From positions 59,307,355-59,371,354 of the forward strand of contig OZ038384.1 of assembly GCA_964036045.1 (NCBI GenBank): a stretch of 64,000 nucleotides of DNA, in the 5' to 3' direction. Positions 11,052 to 21,154 of this stretch are shown here, piece after piece. The position numbers were made by a program, and so were the translations under genes. The stretch's first letter is position 1. The number at the start of each line of letters is the position of its first letter. Origin of the DNA: Eutreptiella sp. 'Long Island Sound 2002'. Taxonomy: Eukaryota; Euglenozoa; Euglenophyceae; Eutreptiales; Eutreptiaceae. The notes under the pieces are model-generated. The model was not told the DNA's origin and did no database searches. It saw only the letters and a list, made by a program, of their open reading frames with translations.

Positions 11052-11558
11052 TCATCGTTGTTGACCACGAAAATGTGGTGACGGCAACAAGCCATCCTAG
11101 CCGGCTTCTTAGGTCAGGGACACAACACTCCCGGAGTGCTCCGGAGCAACACTGCAAAATGTCCTTTTGCACACCCCATTTTGGATGTGTGTGTCATGGA
11201 CAAATTCATCATTGTCCGAAACCACCTGTTTTTGTATGTTATGTGCTTTGTATTCCAAAATTGGTGGTTCCAAGTTCAACACTTGTATAGAGGAAAACAG
11301 AGCATTTGAAGAGGACACACATGAATACGTGTTGTGAAAGATACATGTCGAGGTTGCCACTTTCTGGGTGTAGGTTGTGAGGCACATACAAGCAACAACA
11401 CTTTTTGTGAAAATGTATTCCACGTCTTCAGTGCAGCAAAACAAAGTATTAAAAGAGGGGCATCCAAAGCCCATTCAAAACAACGCGACGTGACCGTATA
11501 GTACTGCTTGGGCCCAATTGGCAAATAACACGGCTGAAAAACTAAGACATTCGCATTT
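11052..11558. other. No supported feature
   Basis: A 121-codon minus-strand frame (11,109-11,474) has no motif and no second copy. Part of the family Q similarity extends to about 11,100. Confidence 0.45.
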
Positions 11559-11559
11559 T

Positions 11560-11575
11560 GCGCTCTGCAGAGCGC
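11560..11575. repeat. 16-bp perfect palindrome GCGCTCTGCAGAGCGC
   Basis: Flanked by tttt and accaaat. Close variants occur at 13,030-13,045, 13,100-13,115, 13,171-13,186 and 13,673-13,688, so this is a recurring local motif. Confidence 0.85.
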
Positions 11576-11616
11576 ACCAAATCAAAAAACCGAAGAAATT
11601 CATGCATAGAAATGGG

Positions 11617-12078
11617 CTACAAGGAACTCATTTCTTTCCCTTCTTGGGAGCAAGCTTGGCCCGCTTGGCCTTGTTCGCCAAAGCTGCCATGGCAGAGGAG
11701 ACGATGGGTGGCTTGGAGTTGTTTTGTGGGGGCTTTCTTATTTGAACGAGGAGCGGTGTTTGAGGGATTGCGCTTCTTAGCCACAGGTGCATCAGTAGGC
11801 TGGCCCTCTTCGCCCTCCTCCTCATCAATCTCACCCTCACTGGTGCACTCAGCCTTGGCGCCCGCACACAGACACCCATTGTCAATCGCATCATAACATT
11901 CCTCCCAATCTATAATATCCATATGCATATCAGCTATTGTGGTATCTAACAAACTCATGAATTTAGGGTTGTCAGAAGCGTTGCCTGAATAGGCAACCAC
12001 AACACGTGTGAGACTTCCGTGAGACATCGGAAGACTCGTGCGGGCATGATAACATTGGAGGTGATAGCCAAAAGCCAT
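11617..12078 (-). CDS. Hypothetical acidic then basic protein
   Basis: ATG at 12,076-12,078, 153 codons. The central region (roughly residues 55-105) goes from an Asp/Glu-rich block (EGEIDEEEGEEG) to a basic block containing KKR and NKK, which resembles a nuclear localisation signal. In the neighbouring frame the 3' end instead reads a Lys-rich tail ending in KKGKK, so a frameshift near the 3' end is possible. Upstream there are more coding-like minus-strand fragments. I recognise no domain. Confidence 0.4.
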   Translation of the reverse strand: MAFGYHLQCYHARTSLPMSHGSLTRVVVAYSGNASDNPKFMSLLDTTIADMHMDIIDWEECYDAIDNGCLCAGAKAECTSEGEIDEEEGEEGQPTDAPVAKKRNPSNTAPRSNKKAPTKQLQATHRLLCHGSFGEQGQAGQACSQEGKEMSSL

Positions 12079-12281
12079 GCCGACTCCTCTGGTGCTGTGG
12101 TGCCACTCGGCACAATCTCCTCCAAGCCTCCAAGAACCAACCTACAACAAACAAAAGAAGAGGCGTCTTATATTCACCCTACTCTACGAAAGAATTGCAA
12201 CTTTAATACCATGCTTGTGAGGGAGACCAAAAATTATAGATCTCTCCAACCATCCGCATAGTCGGTGTGCCAGTAGTCTTA

Positions 12282-12897
12282 TCATGGGTGGTGACAGTGA
12301 TCCACTGCCAACAATCGCAAACTGTCCAGCCTCCTCAATTGATCGCCTAAGAACTTCACTGCCTTGCCGTGCCCCACAACCGCTATCGGGACCTCCTTTC
12401 CAAGAACCATGTCTAGAAGTGGATGCACCTCCCCCATATACTCGTCCTCCAGCTCAACCAGGATCTGAAGGAACAGGCACATTAGGGGGTATTGCAAATC
12501 AAATTTCAAATGTAAGCCCCCTCAGGGGGGAGGGGGTACTAACACCACTACGAATTCGAGGAAGGCAGTAGACAATACGGCAGCAAGGCAATAGGCCATA
12601 CCGCAGCAAATGGTGGATCCGTAGCTCCAGCAGGCTCAAAACTATTCTCACTCAACGAGAAGATATGCATTTCACCCATTGTGTTGTGAGAATCGCCAAC
12701 CGCAACAGTCTCAATAATCAAAGGAGATGTGCCCATTCAGTTCAAGGTAATAACCGCCAGCTTGCCTGTGTTGCTATCTAGCCTTGGTATGACCCCTGCT
12801 TTTGGTAGTGTTATCCAGAATGGTCGCCATTCATCAATAGCCCACAGCTTTGCATTTCTCAACGACACTCCACGATGGATACTCGGAACTTGGTGAT
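12282..12897 (-). pseudogene. Coding-like minus-strand fragments
   Basis: From about 12,895 to 12,548 one frame is open except for a TGA at 12,737-12,739. A second frame continues at 12,509-12,282. The peptides have ordinary soluble-protein composition, but no motif was recognised. They could be exons separated by an unrecognised intron, or a decayed gene. Confidence 0.3.
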
Positions 12898-12969
12898 TGG
12901 ACCCACTTTCCAAAGTTCAATTTGATAGCGGTTTTTTTGGTCACCGGTTTGCGCACACAGGCCAAGTCC

Positions 12970-13755
12970 TCATGATTCCTGTGAATAGTAACACCAGAAC
13001 GTGTTTGTATTCGGGTTTTTCAAGCAGATGCGCTTTGCCGAGCGCAAATCGGGCACCGGGTCTAATTTACGCCCCAAGAAATGATAGTTGATGCATTTGG
13101 CACGCCGTAGAGCGCAAACCGGCCAGATGGTCGATTCTGCCCCCCAAAGAAGTGACAGCTGATGCATTTTGCGCTCTACAGAGCGCAAATCCAAAGAAAC
13201 TGTCACCCAGAAGGCAATATGAGAGTAGGGCATACTTCTGCTTTTGTGTGTCATTGTATTCTCGGGATGTACATAAACCTATTCCCAGTTCCGATCATCC
13301 TTCAATTTTTGGCAAAGTTTGTTTGGCCCAGCCAGTGATGCTTTTGTGGATAGCAGGAAATCCACCACATCTTGACATTGATCGGCATCTAGCCCCAGCA
13401 CTGGTAAGATGGTGGTACATGAGACACCCGTGATAGGGAATTAGCTCTACAATGTCTGCATCACACTGTGCTTGTGGTATACTATTGGCTTGTTAGTCAA
13501 ACACATGTCAGTTAGGGTACACAGTGCAGGTATACCTTCTTTCACCATTTTGGCAAAGTTCTCCAGGCCATCCTCACATCCCTCCTCTACTGCGATAACC
13601 GGTCGCTGTGGTACCCTCCAAGCTTTCCAAAGAGTCTCTTGAGGGGAGAAAAAAACGGAAACGAAGGACAATGCGCTCTGCGGGGCGCAACAAGCAAGAG
13701 TGGTCATGTTTCCTGGCGGTCTCGGGGGGGGGGGGGCGTAGTGCGCTGAACACAA
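12970..13755 (-). pseudogene. Hypothetical protein, frame broken only by TAG/TAA
   Basis: The frame runs from a TGA at 13,756-13,758 to a TGA at 12,970-12,972 and is interrupted by TAG at 13,447, TAA at 13,441 and TAG at 13,279. The middle part (about 13,650 to 13,260) has ordinary protein-like composition, including an LDADQCQDVVDFLL stretch. Both ends of the frame run into the GCGCTC palindrome repeats, so the true gene is likely shorter than the frame. No family recognised. Confidence 0.35.
13025..13190. repeat. ~70-bp tandem repeat carrying the GCGCTC palindrome
   Basis: Two full units (about 13,023-13,092 and 13,093-13,163) and part of a third each contain gatgcRttt..cgc, a variant of the 16-bp palindrome, then agcgcaaa, then a ccccaaagaa-like spacer ending in gacagctgat or gatagttgat. 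Confidence 0.75.
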
Positions 13756-13768
13756 TCACAGCCATCAT

Positions 13769-13998
13769 TTACTTTAATTTACTTATTGTAGAAGGCCGTT
13801 TACCGATTTTTCCTGTCCACGGATGTGGCTAGCCTTTCACAGTGCAGACACCAAGGCATTTTTTTCATCTTGCTTCCACTCTTCACTTTGGTACTCTCGC
13901 CAGATCGTTGTCCCCACTTGGTATAACTCCATGCCTACCACGGACCACTGTTGTGCATTTGAGTCCTGCGTATGCCTAGGGGAGTGTCTGTCCGCTGC
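13769..13998. other. No supported feature
   Basis: Only short overlapping frames, with no motif. Confidence 0.4.
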
Positions 13999-13999
13999 T

Positions 14000-14470
14000 A
14001 ATACGCTATCACGTAGAAGATGTTTGCTTTAAGGCCAGGACAGGGGTCACAATACACTGCAAAATATGCTAGGTTCTTCAATGGAGCGCCGTGCAGAGAG
14101 CAAGGAGGTGCATAATTCCAATTTTCAGGTTTATTTGGTAACCAATGCATGGAAATGCTGTGCATGTGAACCATACACCTGGTGCATGCCAAACGAGGAA
14201 CTCCAAATGGCGGTATGGTGGATGCTGCTTCAAACTTGACAGGCGTGCTTGCACCAACACCATATCCCTCGTGCGAACTTGTCCATCCTCACAGTTCAGG
14301 TCCCCGCGAAGCTTCTGGATAAGGGATTTTGATTTGCTTGGGTTCCACCCATTCTGACCACATGTTTTTCACCATTGCCTTGTTGAGCGTCTTAGTGTTC
14401 CGGGCCTTCACTACACAATCCTCTTGATCTGTGCTGGCGCAAGGGGTTGCAAAGGCCTCCAAGGCCTGGA
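14000..14470 (-). pseudogene. Coding-like fragments in two frames
   Basis: The first frame (about 14,500-14,289) gives a soluble, charged peptide (includes KNMWSEWVEPKQIKIPYPE). Near 14,320 a neighbouring frame takes over (about 14,340-14,060; includes VRTRDMVLVQARL). A one-base indel or an intron would join them. No family recognised. Confidence 0.35.
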
Positions 14471-15450
14471 TCAAATTTGTCCAGCAAAGACCCCAAAGTG
14501 GGGGGCTCGTTGAGGAACACCTAGGATGCTCCTATGACGAGTAGCCGCCGGGTGTTAGAGCTAGGTAGGTACCCAGCCTCGTTCACTTGAGACAACAACA
14601 AGGGGCCTCCCACGCCCAATGTTGCAAGGGCGGCGGCATCCTTGTCCTAGCGTCCCAGGACTGCACCATCCAGGCGTGCGCACCAGCACCTTCAACGGCC
14701 TCCAGCCGGCATGCAGCAAACGAGCGGCACAGCGGCCCGCCAAAGGCCAGTCGTCCTCGGCGAGCGCTACAGTGAGAGCCTTGAAGGTCTCACACCGCCG
14801 TCGGAGGCGATAAAGGTCCTCACGCAGCTGGCCCAATGCCTCTTGTGCCACCCACTTAGTGTCGTGCACCTCATTGAGGCGGGCGACAAGCACCGCCGGA
14901 GCAGTGCGGTAGTGCAGCTCGGTGGGGGGGGGGGGTTGCATGGCACTGTGGATCTAGCCCTTCACCTTGTCGGCCCATTTGCTAGTTCGTAGCTCTAGGC
15001 AAGAGAGGAACAGACCATAGGCGTCCGTGATCTCATCCCAATGTGCTTGGCCACGGCAGTGGAGCGAGAAAAGACCCCTTCAATCGAGGAACTCCCACAG
15101 GAGTTATTTGTAGTTGCCGCGCATGATGGGGCACATCCTCCTAAGCTAGGACAGGGTGGCTAGTTGCTTGGGAAGCACACCAAGGCATACCTGGCCCCTG
15201 TCGGGACGGGATAGTCCCAGTTCCAACTCAGCATCTAGTCACTCGTCTGTTGTAGGCAGCTACTAATCAGGTTTCAACTGGGCAAGAGCAGCCATAGTGG
15301 CTGCTGCCCACGCTCCGCCCGCACTGGCGGGGGCCCGCAAAAGCGGCTTTTTGCTCACACGGATCATCATGTAGGGTGTGGAACCCGTAGGGGTAGCCCG
15401 AGGGAAATACCCCGCGACCCCCTTCACGTACTGCAGCTAGTCTCTGTGCT
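14471..15450 (-). pseudogene. Hypothetical protein pseudogene
   Basis: Between TGA at 15,080-15,082 and TGA at 14,471-14,473 the frame has TAG at 14,954, TAG at 14,561 and TAA at 14,555. The stop-free section (14,561-14,941) is Leu/Arg-rich and probably helical, including an ALGQLREDLYRLRRRCETF stretch that could form a coiled coil. Upstream the same frame continues to about 15,450 with more stops, two of them TGA (15,080 and 15,239). Two TGA stops favour a decayed gene. Family unknown. Confidence 0.45.
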
Positions 15451-18282
15451 GCTCCCCCTTGCAGGCAGCTCACAGAAGGCCTTGGTACCAAGGCCCATGG
15501 TAATGGGCAGAGCCTTCCCACAAGGGCACTGCCACTTCTTAGCGGCTATGTTCCGGACCCGCCCGCGGTAGGGGGCATGAGGGGGGCATCATAGGGGCTG
15601 TGGAGGATGCATATAGTGAGGTGATCTGAAAACTGACGGACACATAGAATTAGAAACTTGTTTCATGGTGCCCAAAACACCAGCAAGCAACTTTCGTCAA
15701 ACGATGAGCAGAAAAACTCGCCTCCATTGGACCGATGATGCCAATGATAGGAACTACAAACCAAAGACACCATCCACACCAAACCAGCGACGAACCACCA
15801 ACAGACACGAGACACCAGCATGCACCCACAAAGATAGGGATGGGGGTTGTAGCACACTAGCAGTTTCAGGTCATTTTGACCAGACACACTTCAAACCAGC
15901 CGCCCATAAACAACAGGCCCGCCTGGGGCTGCCCAACCACCTCCCGGAGCTACTCGGGGGTGGGCTGCCGGAAACACACTGCGTAACGATGAACCCCAAG
16001 CCCAGCCTAACAGGGCTAGGACAGCTGGGCCACCCACAATGGGGCTTGGTGCAAGCACACAATCCACACACCTTTTCAACTTTTTCAACCCGGACACTTA
16101 TCCCCCACCTGTGTTTTTCTTTCAGCTTTTCCCGTGATTTTTTTGAACCACGACACTTGTTCCCCCCTGAAATTTCGCCTGCCGCGGGAGATTTTTTCCT
16201 CTCCCCCGCCCCCCGACTTAACCCCAAAACTTCTCTCAACTTGCAGTCACTGAGGCTCAAACTTCTCTGATCCAGCCATCGACTTAGCCCAAAAACTTCT
16301 CTGATGATTCTTTCGGGGATAAATTATTTGTGAAAATGGCCATGCCAAACTAGAACGAATCTAGTGAAGGACTTTGTGGTCTTGCGGCTAAAACTGGTGA
16401 ACCAAAGTGTTGCACCCTCCCAACCACCACCACACCTCTCCCGAAAACAGGTTCAGGAATATAGGGCTTGTTCTGGGCCCGTTTGTGCATTGTGGCGAAC
16501 ACGTATTTCAAGCATGAGACTAAGCTGCCCCTCACAGACATCCTCAAAGGTTAGAGGGTTTCTCGAAAAACGAACGCCTCCCCTCCCCCACTACACGAAC
16601 ATGTATCAGAATATCTATGAGCGAGTGCATGGCCTGCTGCAGGAGTTCTCCTGTTAAGGGACAGGGCCGTTTTACTGGCGGTGCGGGCCACAAAGGAATA
16701 TTCTTGGCTGTGTTGCTGTGGCCTCACACCATGAAACGCTACTCCCATCTTGCAAGCTGCACACCAATGTATGAGGGACATAGCCATGAGGTATGTGTAC
16801 AGGTATAAAGATGAGGAGCACACCCACAAGATATGTGTCATATTTCTGTGGCCAATACATACGGACCCATGGCACAAGCACAATCTGCTGGCGACCATTG
16901 CCAAAACGGCATCTGCCAGGACCCTGTGGATGGCAGCTTCTACTGTGTTCCATACAGCTTCGACCATGGGTTGTATGACCACCGGTCCCTGTTTGAGAAA
17001 CACCCAATCGCTTGGCTGCCCAGATTTGCAAGATTATCTCGATTGACTGACAGCAGCCACTTTGCCAGATTGCAACTGGGCATGAATAGGGAAACGTTAG
17101 GCGTGTAGCCACCAACAAAAAATGGGCAGTCAGGGGAAGATGTGATGGGAGACACCATCACACACCCACACCAACCACTAGAACAGGTGGAACTGGCCGT
17201 AGATTTTCCGTGGCCGACAGAATGCTTGGATGATTGCTTGCTGCAAATAAATTCTGAGCCACCAAGGGGCTATTACTATGCGGCACCTGGAACGCATGCA
17301 GCACTAGAATGGAAGAGAGGGCTGGGGCAAATCCTTGACGGCTTGTTGTGGTCACGACTGCAAACGCTACTTACATTGAGTGGTACACGGTCTGCTGGTT
17401 CCGATATGCCTACAGAGCACATTACACACCTCATGTGACGGGCTGGCTGCTGAGGCCAGCCGCTGCTACCAGATCCAAAATCATACTGCAGTACAGACGA
17501 TGAAGTTGGTTCCTTCGTTGCAGCGAACTGGGATGAACCTGAACAAAAATCCGAGTGCAAGTGCAACTCCTGGCCCTGAATGAAGCATCTGGGACTTCCG
17601 AACTGGCAAAAACGACGGGAATTCCGGACTCGCAAATGGCGCGAATTCAGCATTTGCCAAACGGCGGAACCCGGAATGACAATCAACCCCAACAAAACCC
17701 AGCAGGAATTCCGCAATGACTGATAGCGGGCACCCATTAAGAAGCAGGTCATTTGAGAATTTCCCAACCGACCTGCAATTCCCGTCTGTGGCAAGATTCA
17801 ACAAGCTACTGGTTCTCCTAGCATATTTCATTCCAAGGAAATCAAACATATTTGTGTTGTTTCAGACTACAATGGATAGGTCATGCACCTTTACAGTTTA
17901 ATGCCTTCTTAACTCTTTGCCTATTTTGTGTGCAATTGTGACTGGCTTCTGGCTGGGCCAAGAAACACATTTCATGCAAGAACCACACTTCAAAGACGAA
18001 TCCTACCACTCGGGAAATGCTCCAACCGCATAGGAAATGCATAAGGACGGGCAAAGGATTTTGTGGAACATGAAACAAAGGAAGCAAAGCTGAGAATTGC
18101 ACACCAAAATCATAGACAGGTACTTCCACGTCCTTGTGTGTATGCTGGTCTGCAGATGAGCACAAAAAAGTGAAATACATGGAATTGCAGCGGGGCACCA
18201 AGCTCTTACGCATTCGGACATTCAAGTTTGGGGGCAGCGCCGCAGATCTTGTGGAGTCCAACACAAAATTTTAGATGGACTG
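15451..18282. other. No supported gene
   Basis: The longest frames are 201 codons at 15,665-16,270 (plus) and 129 codons on the opposite strand over the same bases. I cannot tell which, if either, is coding. The 3' part of the plus frame runs over a short repeated phrase, caaaacttctct, at 16,227-16,305. Between 16,550 and 17,850 there are only short competing frames. No RNA gene seen. Confidence 0.45.
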
Positions 18283-18760
18283 CAAAGACCCCCCCCCCAC
18301 CCCCCCCATGTCGTTGGCCCGGGCCATAATTCTCACTTCTGAAGGGGGGGGCCAGCAGCTAGGGGGGCCATGTTTCTTCATTCCAGGTGGGGGAGCCAAC
18401 GACATGCCCAGGGGTACCATTCCAAGGCCTTCCAAGAGTTTACAACCATAGCCCTCTCAGAATTGACACCTGTCATCTCAAACCCTCAACAATACACTTC
18501 TACGCATTCAGTATCAATTGTACGAGCAAAATAATTTAGCATGCGCATTGTCTAACAATGTGGAGCCAAGAAATGCACGGCATTGGCTGCTTTTAGGCCA
18601 AAAGCCCCGGGGGGGGGGGGGGGGGGATGATTCTCACTTCTGAAGGGGGGGGGGGGGGGGCAGCGGCTAGGGGGGCCTGTTTCTTTGTTCTGCAAGGGGG
18701 GGGGGGCAGCAACAAGGGGGGGGGCAGCGACATGGAGGGGGGGTGGTACACAACCGAGAA
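18283..18760. repeat. G-rich direct duplication with an inverted repeat
   Basis: The phrase attctcacttctgaaggggg, followed by cagcRgctagggggg and tgtttctt.ttc, occurs at about 18,331 and again at about 18,629. The first copy is enclosed by a 12-bp perfect inverted repeat, catgtcgttggc (18,308) and gccaacgacatg (18,394). Runs of 12 or more G follow at 18,608, 18,643 and 18,699. Confidence 0.7.
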
Positions 18761-19792
18761 ATTGTCAGATGCTGAAACCTACAAAATCGAAATTTCCAGT
18801 GCACGTTGCCATTCTCAATGAAAATTCGATTTTGTGTCTGCTTCAATGCCAGAGGCATGCCATCAAAAATTTTCGGAAAACGACTCCGACCCAATCAGCA
18901 ATCATCATCAATTCGTCATAAAAAACAAACACGTTGACCTCTAACTGCGTCAGCATGATATGTGCCTTGGTTTGCATGCACCAATCAGGAAGGTTGCATT
19001 GTTTGATGTGGACAATAGTAGCCTCCGTTGTAGAGCTGCAAACACGCCAATATGCTCGCAAGCACTCTGATCTACGACAATTCAGCTGCAATCAGCCACA
19101 GCCTCCAACCACCCGGGCTCGAATGGGGTACATGTTAGAATAGCCATTGCCTCCTAGGCATGCCGAGTACCTGGTGGAAGAATAGACACGCAATGTTACC
19201 TGTGTTGTCAGCCGCTGCAGATGAAGGCCCGAAACAATAATTGTATGTGGTATCGTGTGCACTGTAAAGAACAGTGTGGTATTGCGACGGCACAAGGCGC
19301 TTTTTGTGCATCCCCAAAATGCACAGGCCACATGCATATACTCAAAGCCCCCTCCACAACTGCAACACCCCACTATGAGGTGCACTCTGGAGACAATGTC
19401 CTTCATTCCCTGTTTCTGGGTGTAAAAATTCAAAGAAAGATGGTGTTGCAGGGAGTACACAGATGACTGGGAGGCAGGCAAACGCGGCGTCCACTGGGGC
19501 TACAAATTCGAAAATCGGGTGATATCACAGGTGATGTCATCCCTCAAAATAGCCCAAAATATCCGAAAAGGTCCCGGTTTGTGCAGGTCCACAGAAATGA
19601 CAACCATGGTCAACAACCTGCAGGGTCTGCTACCTGAGCAGACATGGTATCTTATCCCTCTGTGCAGGGGGCCGTGTCCAGGAGAGAAAGCCCAGGGGCC
19701 AATAAGGAGGCATAAAGAGATGGCGGAGACCATTGCGATAGCAAGAGGTTTGCCGCACACACCACCACTGGCAGTCCCCAAGCCATGAAAGG
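18761..19792. other. No supported gene
   Basis: Overlapping frames of 80-130 codons on both strands without motifs. This is the left flank of the first 37-bp satellite array. Confidence 0.45.
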
Positions 19793-21075
19793 GACATACT
19801 TGGAGGAGCAAGCCAATGGCCAAAAGTGGGGAATACTTGGAGGAGCAAGGCTCCAACCAAGCACGCGCAATACGTGGAGGAGCAAGGCTCTAGCCAAGCA
19901 AAGGTAATACTTGGAGAAGAAAGGCAATTGCCATGGAAGAGAATACCTACGGGAGCAAGGCTTTAGCCAAGCATGGGGATACTTGGAGAAGAAAGGCTCC
20001 AGCCAAGCATGCAGAAAGAATTGGGGAGCAAGGCTCAAACCAAGCATGGGCAGTACTTGGAGGAGCAAGGCTCCAACCAAAAGAGGGAAATACTTGGAGG
20101 AGCAAGGCTACCACCAAGACTGGGGAATACTTGGAGGAGCAAGGATCGAGCCAAATTTGCGGAATACTTGGAGGGGCAACACTCCATCCAAGATTCAGGA
20201 ATACTTGGAGGAGCAAGGCTCTAGCCAAGCATGGGGAATACCTGGAGGGGCAAGGCTTTAACCAAGAATGGGGAATACTAGGAGGAGCAAGGCTTCAGCC
20301 ACGCATAGGCAATATTTTGAGTAGCAAGGCTATACCTGTGGAAGAAAACACTTGAAAGAGCAAGGCAAACAACAAGGATGGTGAATACTTGGAGGAGCAA
20401 GGCTCCGGCCAAGCACTTGGAGGAGCAAGAATCAGCCAGGCAGGGGCCATACTTGGAGCAGCAAGGCGAGAGCCAAGCACGCGGAAGACTTGGATGAACA
20501 AGCCTGCCACCGAACCATCGGAAACACTTGAAGGAGCAATGCTTCAACCAAGGTGGCGCAATACTTGGAGCAGCAAGGCTACAACCAAGCATATACTTGA
20601 GAGAGCAAGGCCAAGAGCCTAGCCAAGCACGCTGAATAATTGGGGGAGCAAGCATCCAGCACGGGGAATACTTGAAGGAGCAAGGCTCATACCAAGAATG
20701 GACAACTATTTGAGGAGCCAGGATCTAGCCGAGGATTAGGGAGGAGCAAGGCTCCAACCAAGCATGGACAATACTTGTAGGTGCAACACTCCAGCCAAGC
20801 ATGGGTAATATTTGTAGAAGCAAGGCTCAAGCCAAAGGATGCGGAATACTTGGAGGTGCAAAGCTCCAGTCAAGGATGCGGAATACTTGGAGGAGCAAGG
20901 CACTAGCCAAGCACGACCAAGCATGGGTATTACTTGGAGGAGCAAGGCTCAAGCTAAGCATGCGTAAAAAATTGAGGACGACGGCAAACGATAATGTAGC
21001 GGAATACTTGGACGGGAAAGGTTCTAGGCAAGCATGCAGAATACTTTGAGGAGCATGCTTGTGTGAGGAACACTT
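19793..21075 (+). repeat. 37-bp satellite, array I (about 34 units)
   Basis: Unit consensus, in pieces: aatacttggaggagcaagg, ctccaaccaagcatgggg. Units vary at several positions and some are truncated. The unit length is not a multiple of three, so plus-strand frames cycle through all three phases and stay open for long stretches. The resulting peptides (Ala/Gly/Arg/Lys-rich) are translation artefacts. The same satellite returns at 35,045-40,685 and 41,075-41,490. Confidence 0.95.
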
Positions 21076-21154
21076 GGAAGAAGTGTGGAATGGTTCGGGA
21101 AGCAAGGCAAAGGCCAAGCTTGGTTGTCCCATCACTATTACCGTTTGATGACCC

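Noticed and set aside
19793-21075. Several 100-140-codon frames on both strands
   Set aside because: They are the 37-bp satellite translated in shifting phase; peptides repeat every 37 residues.
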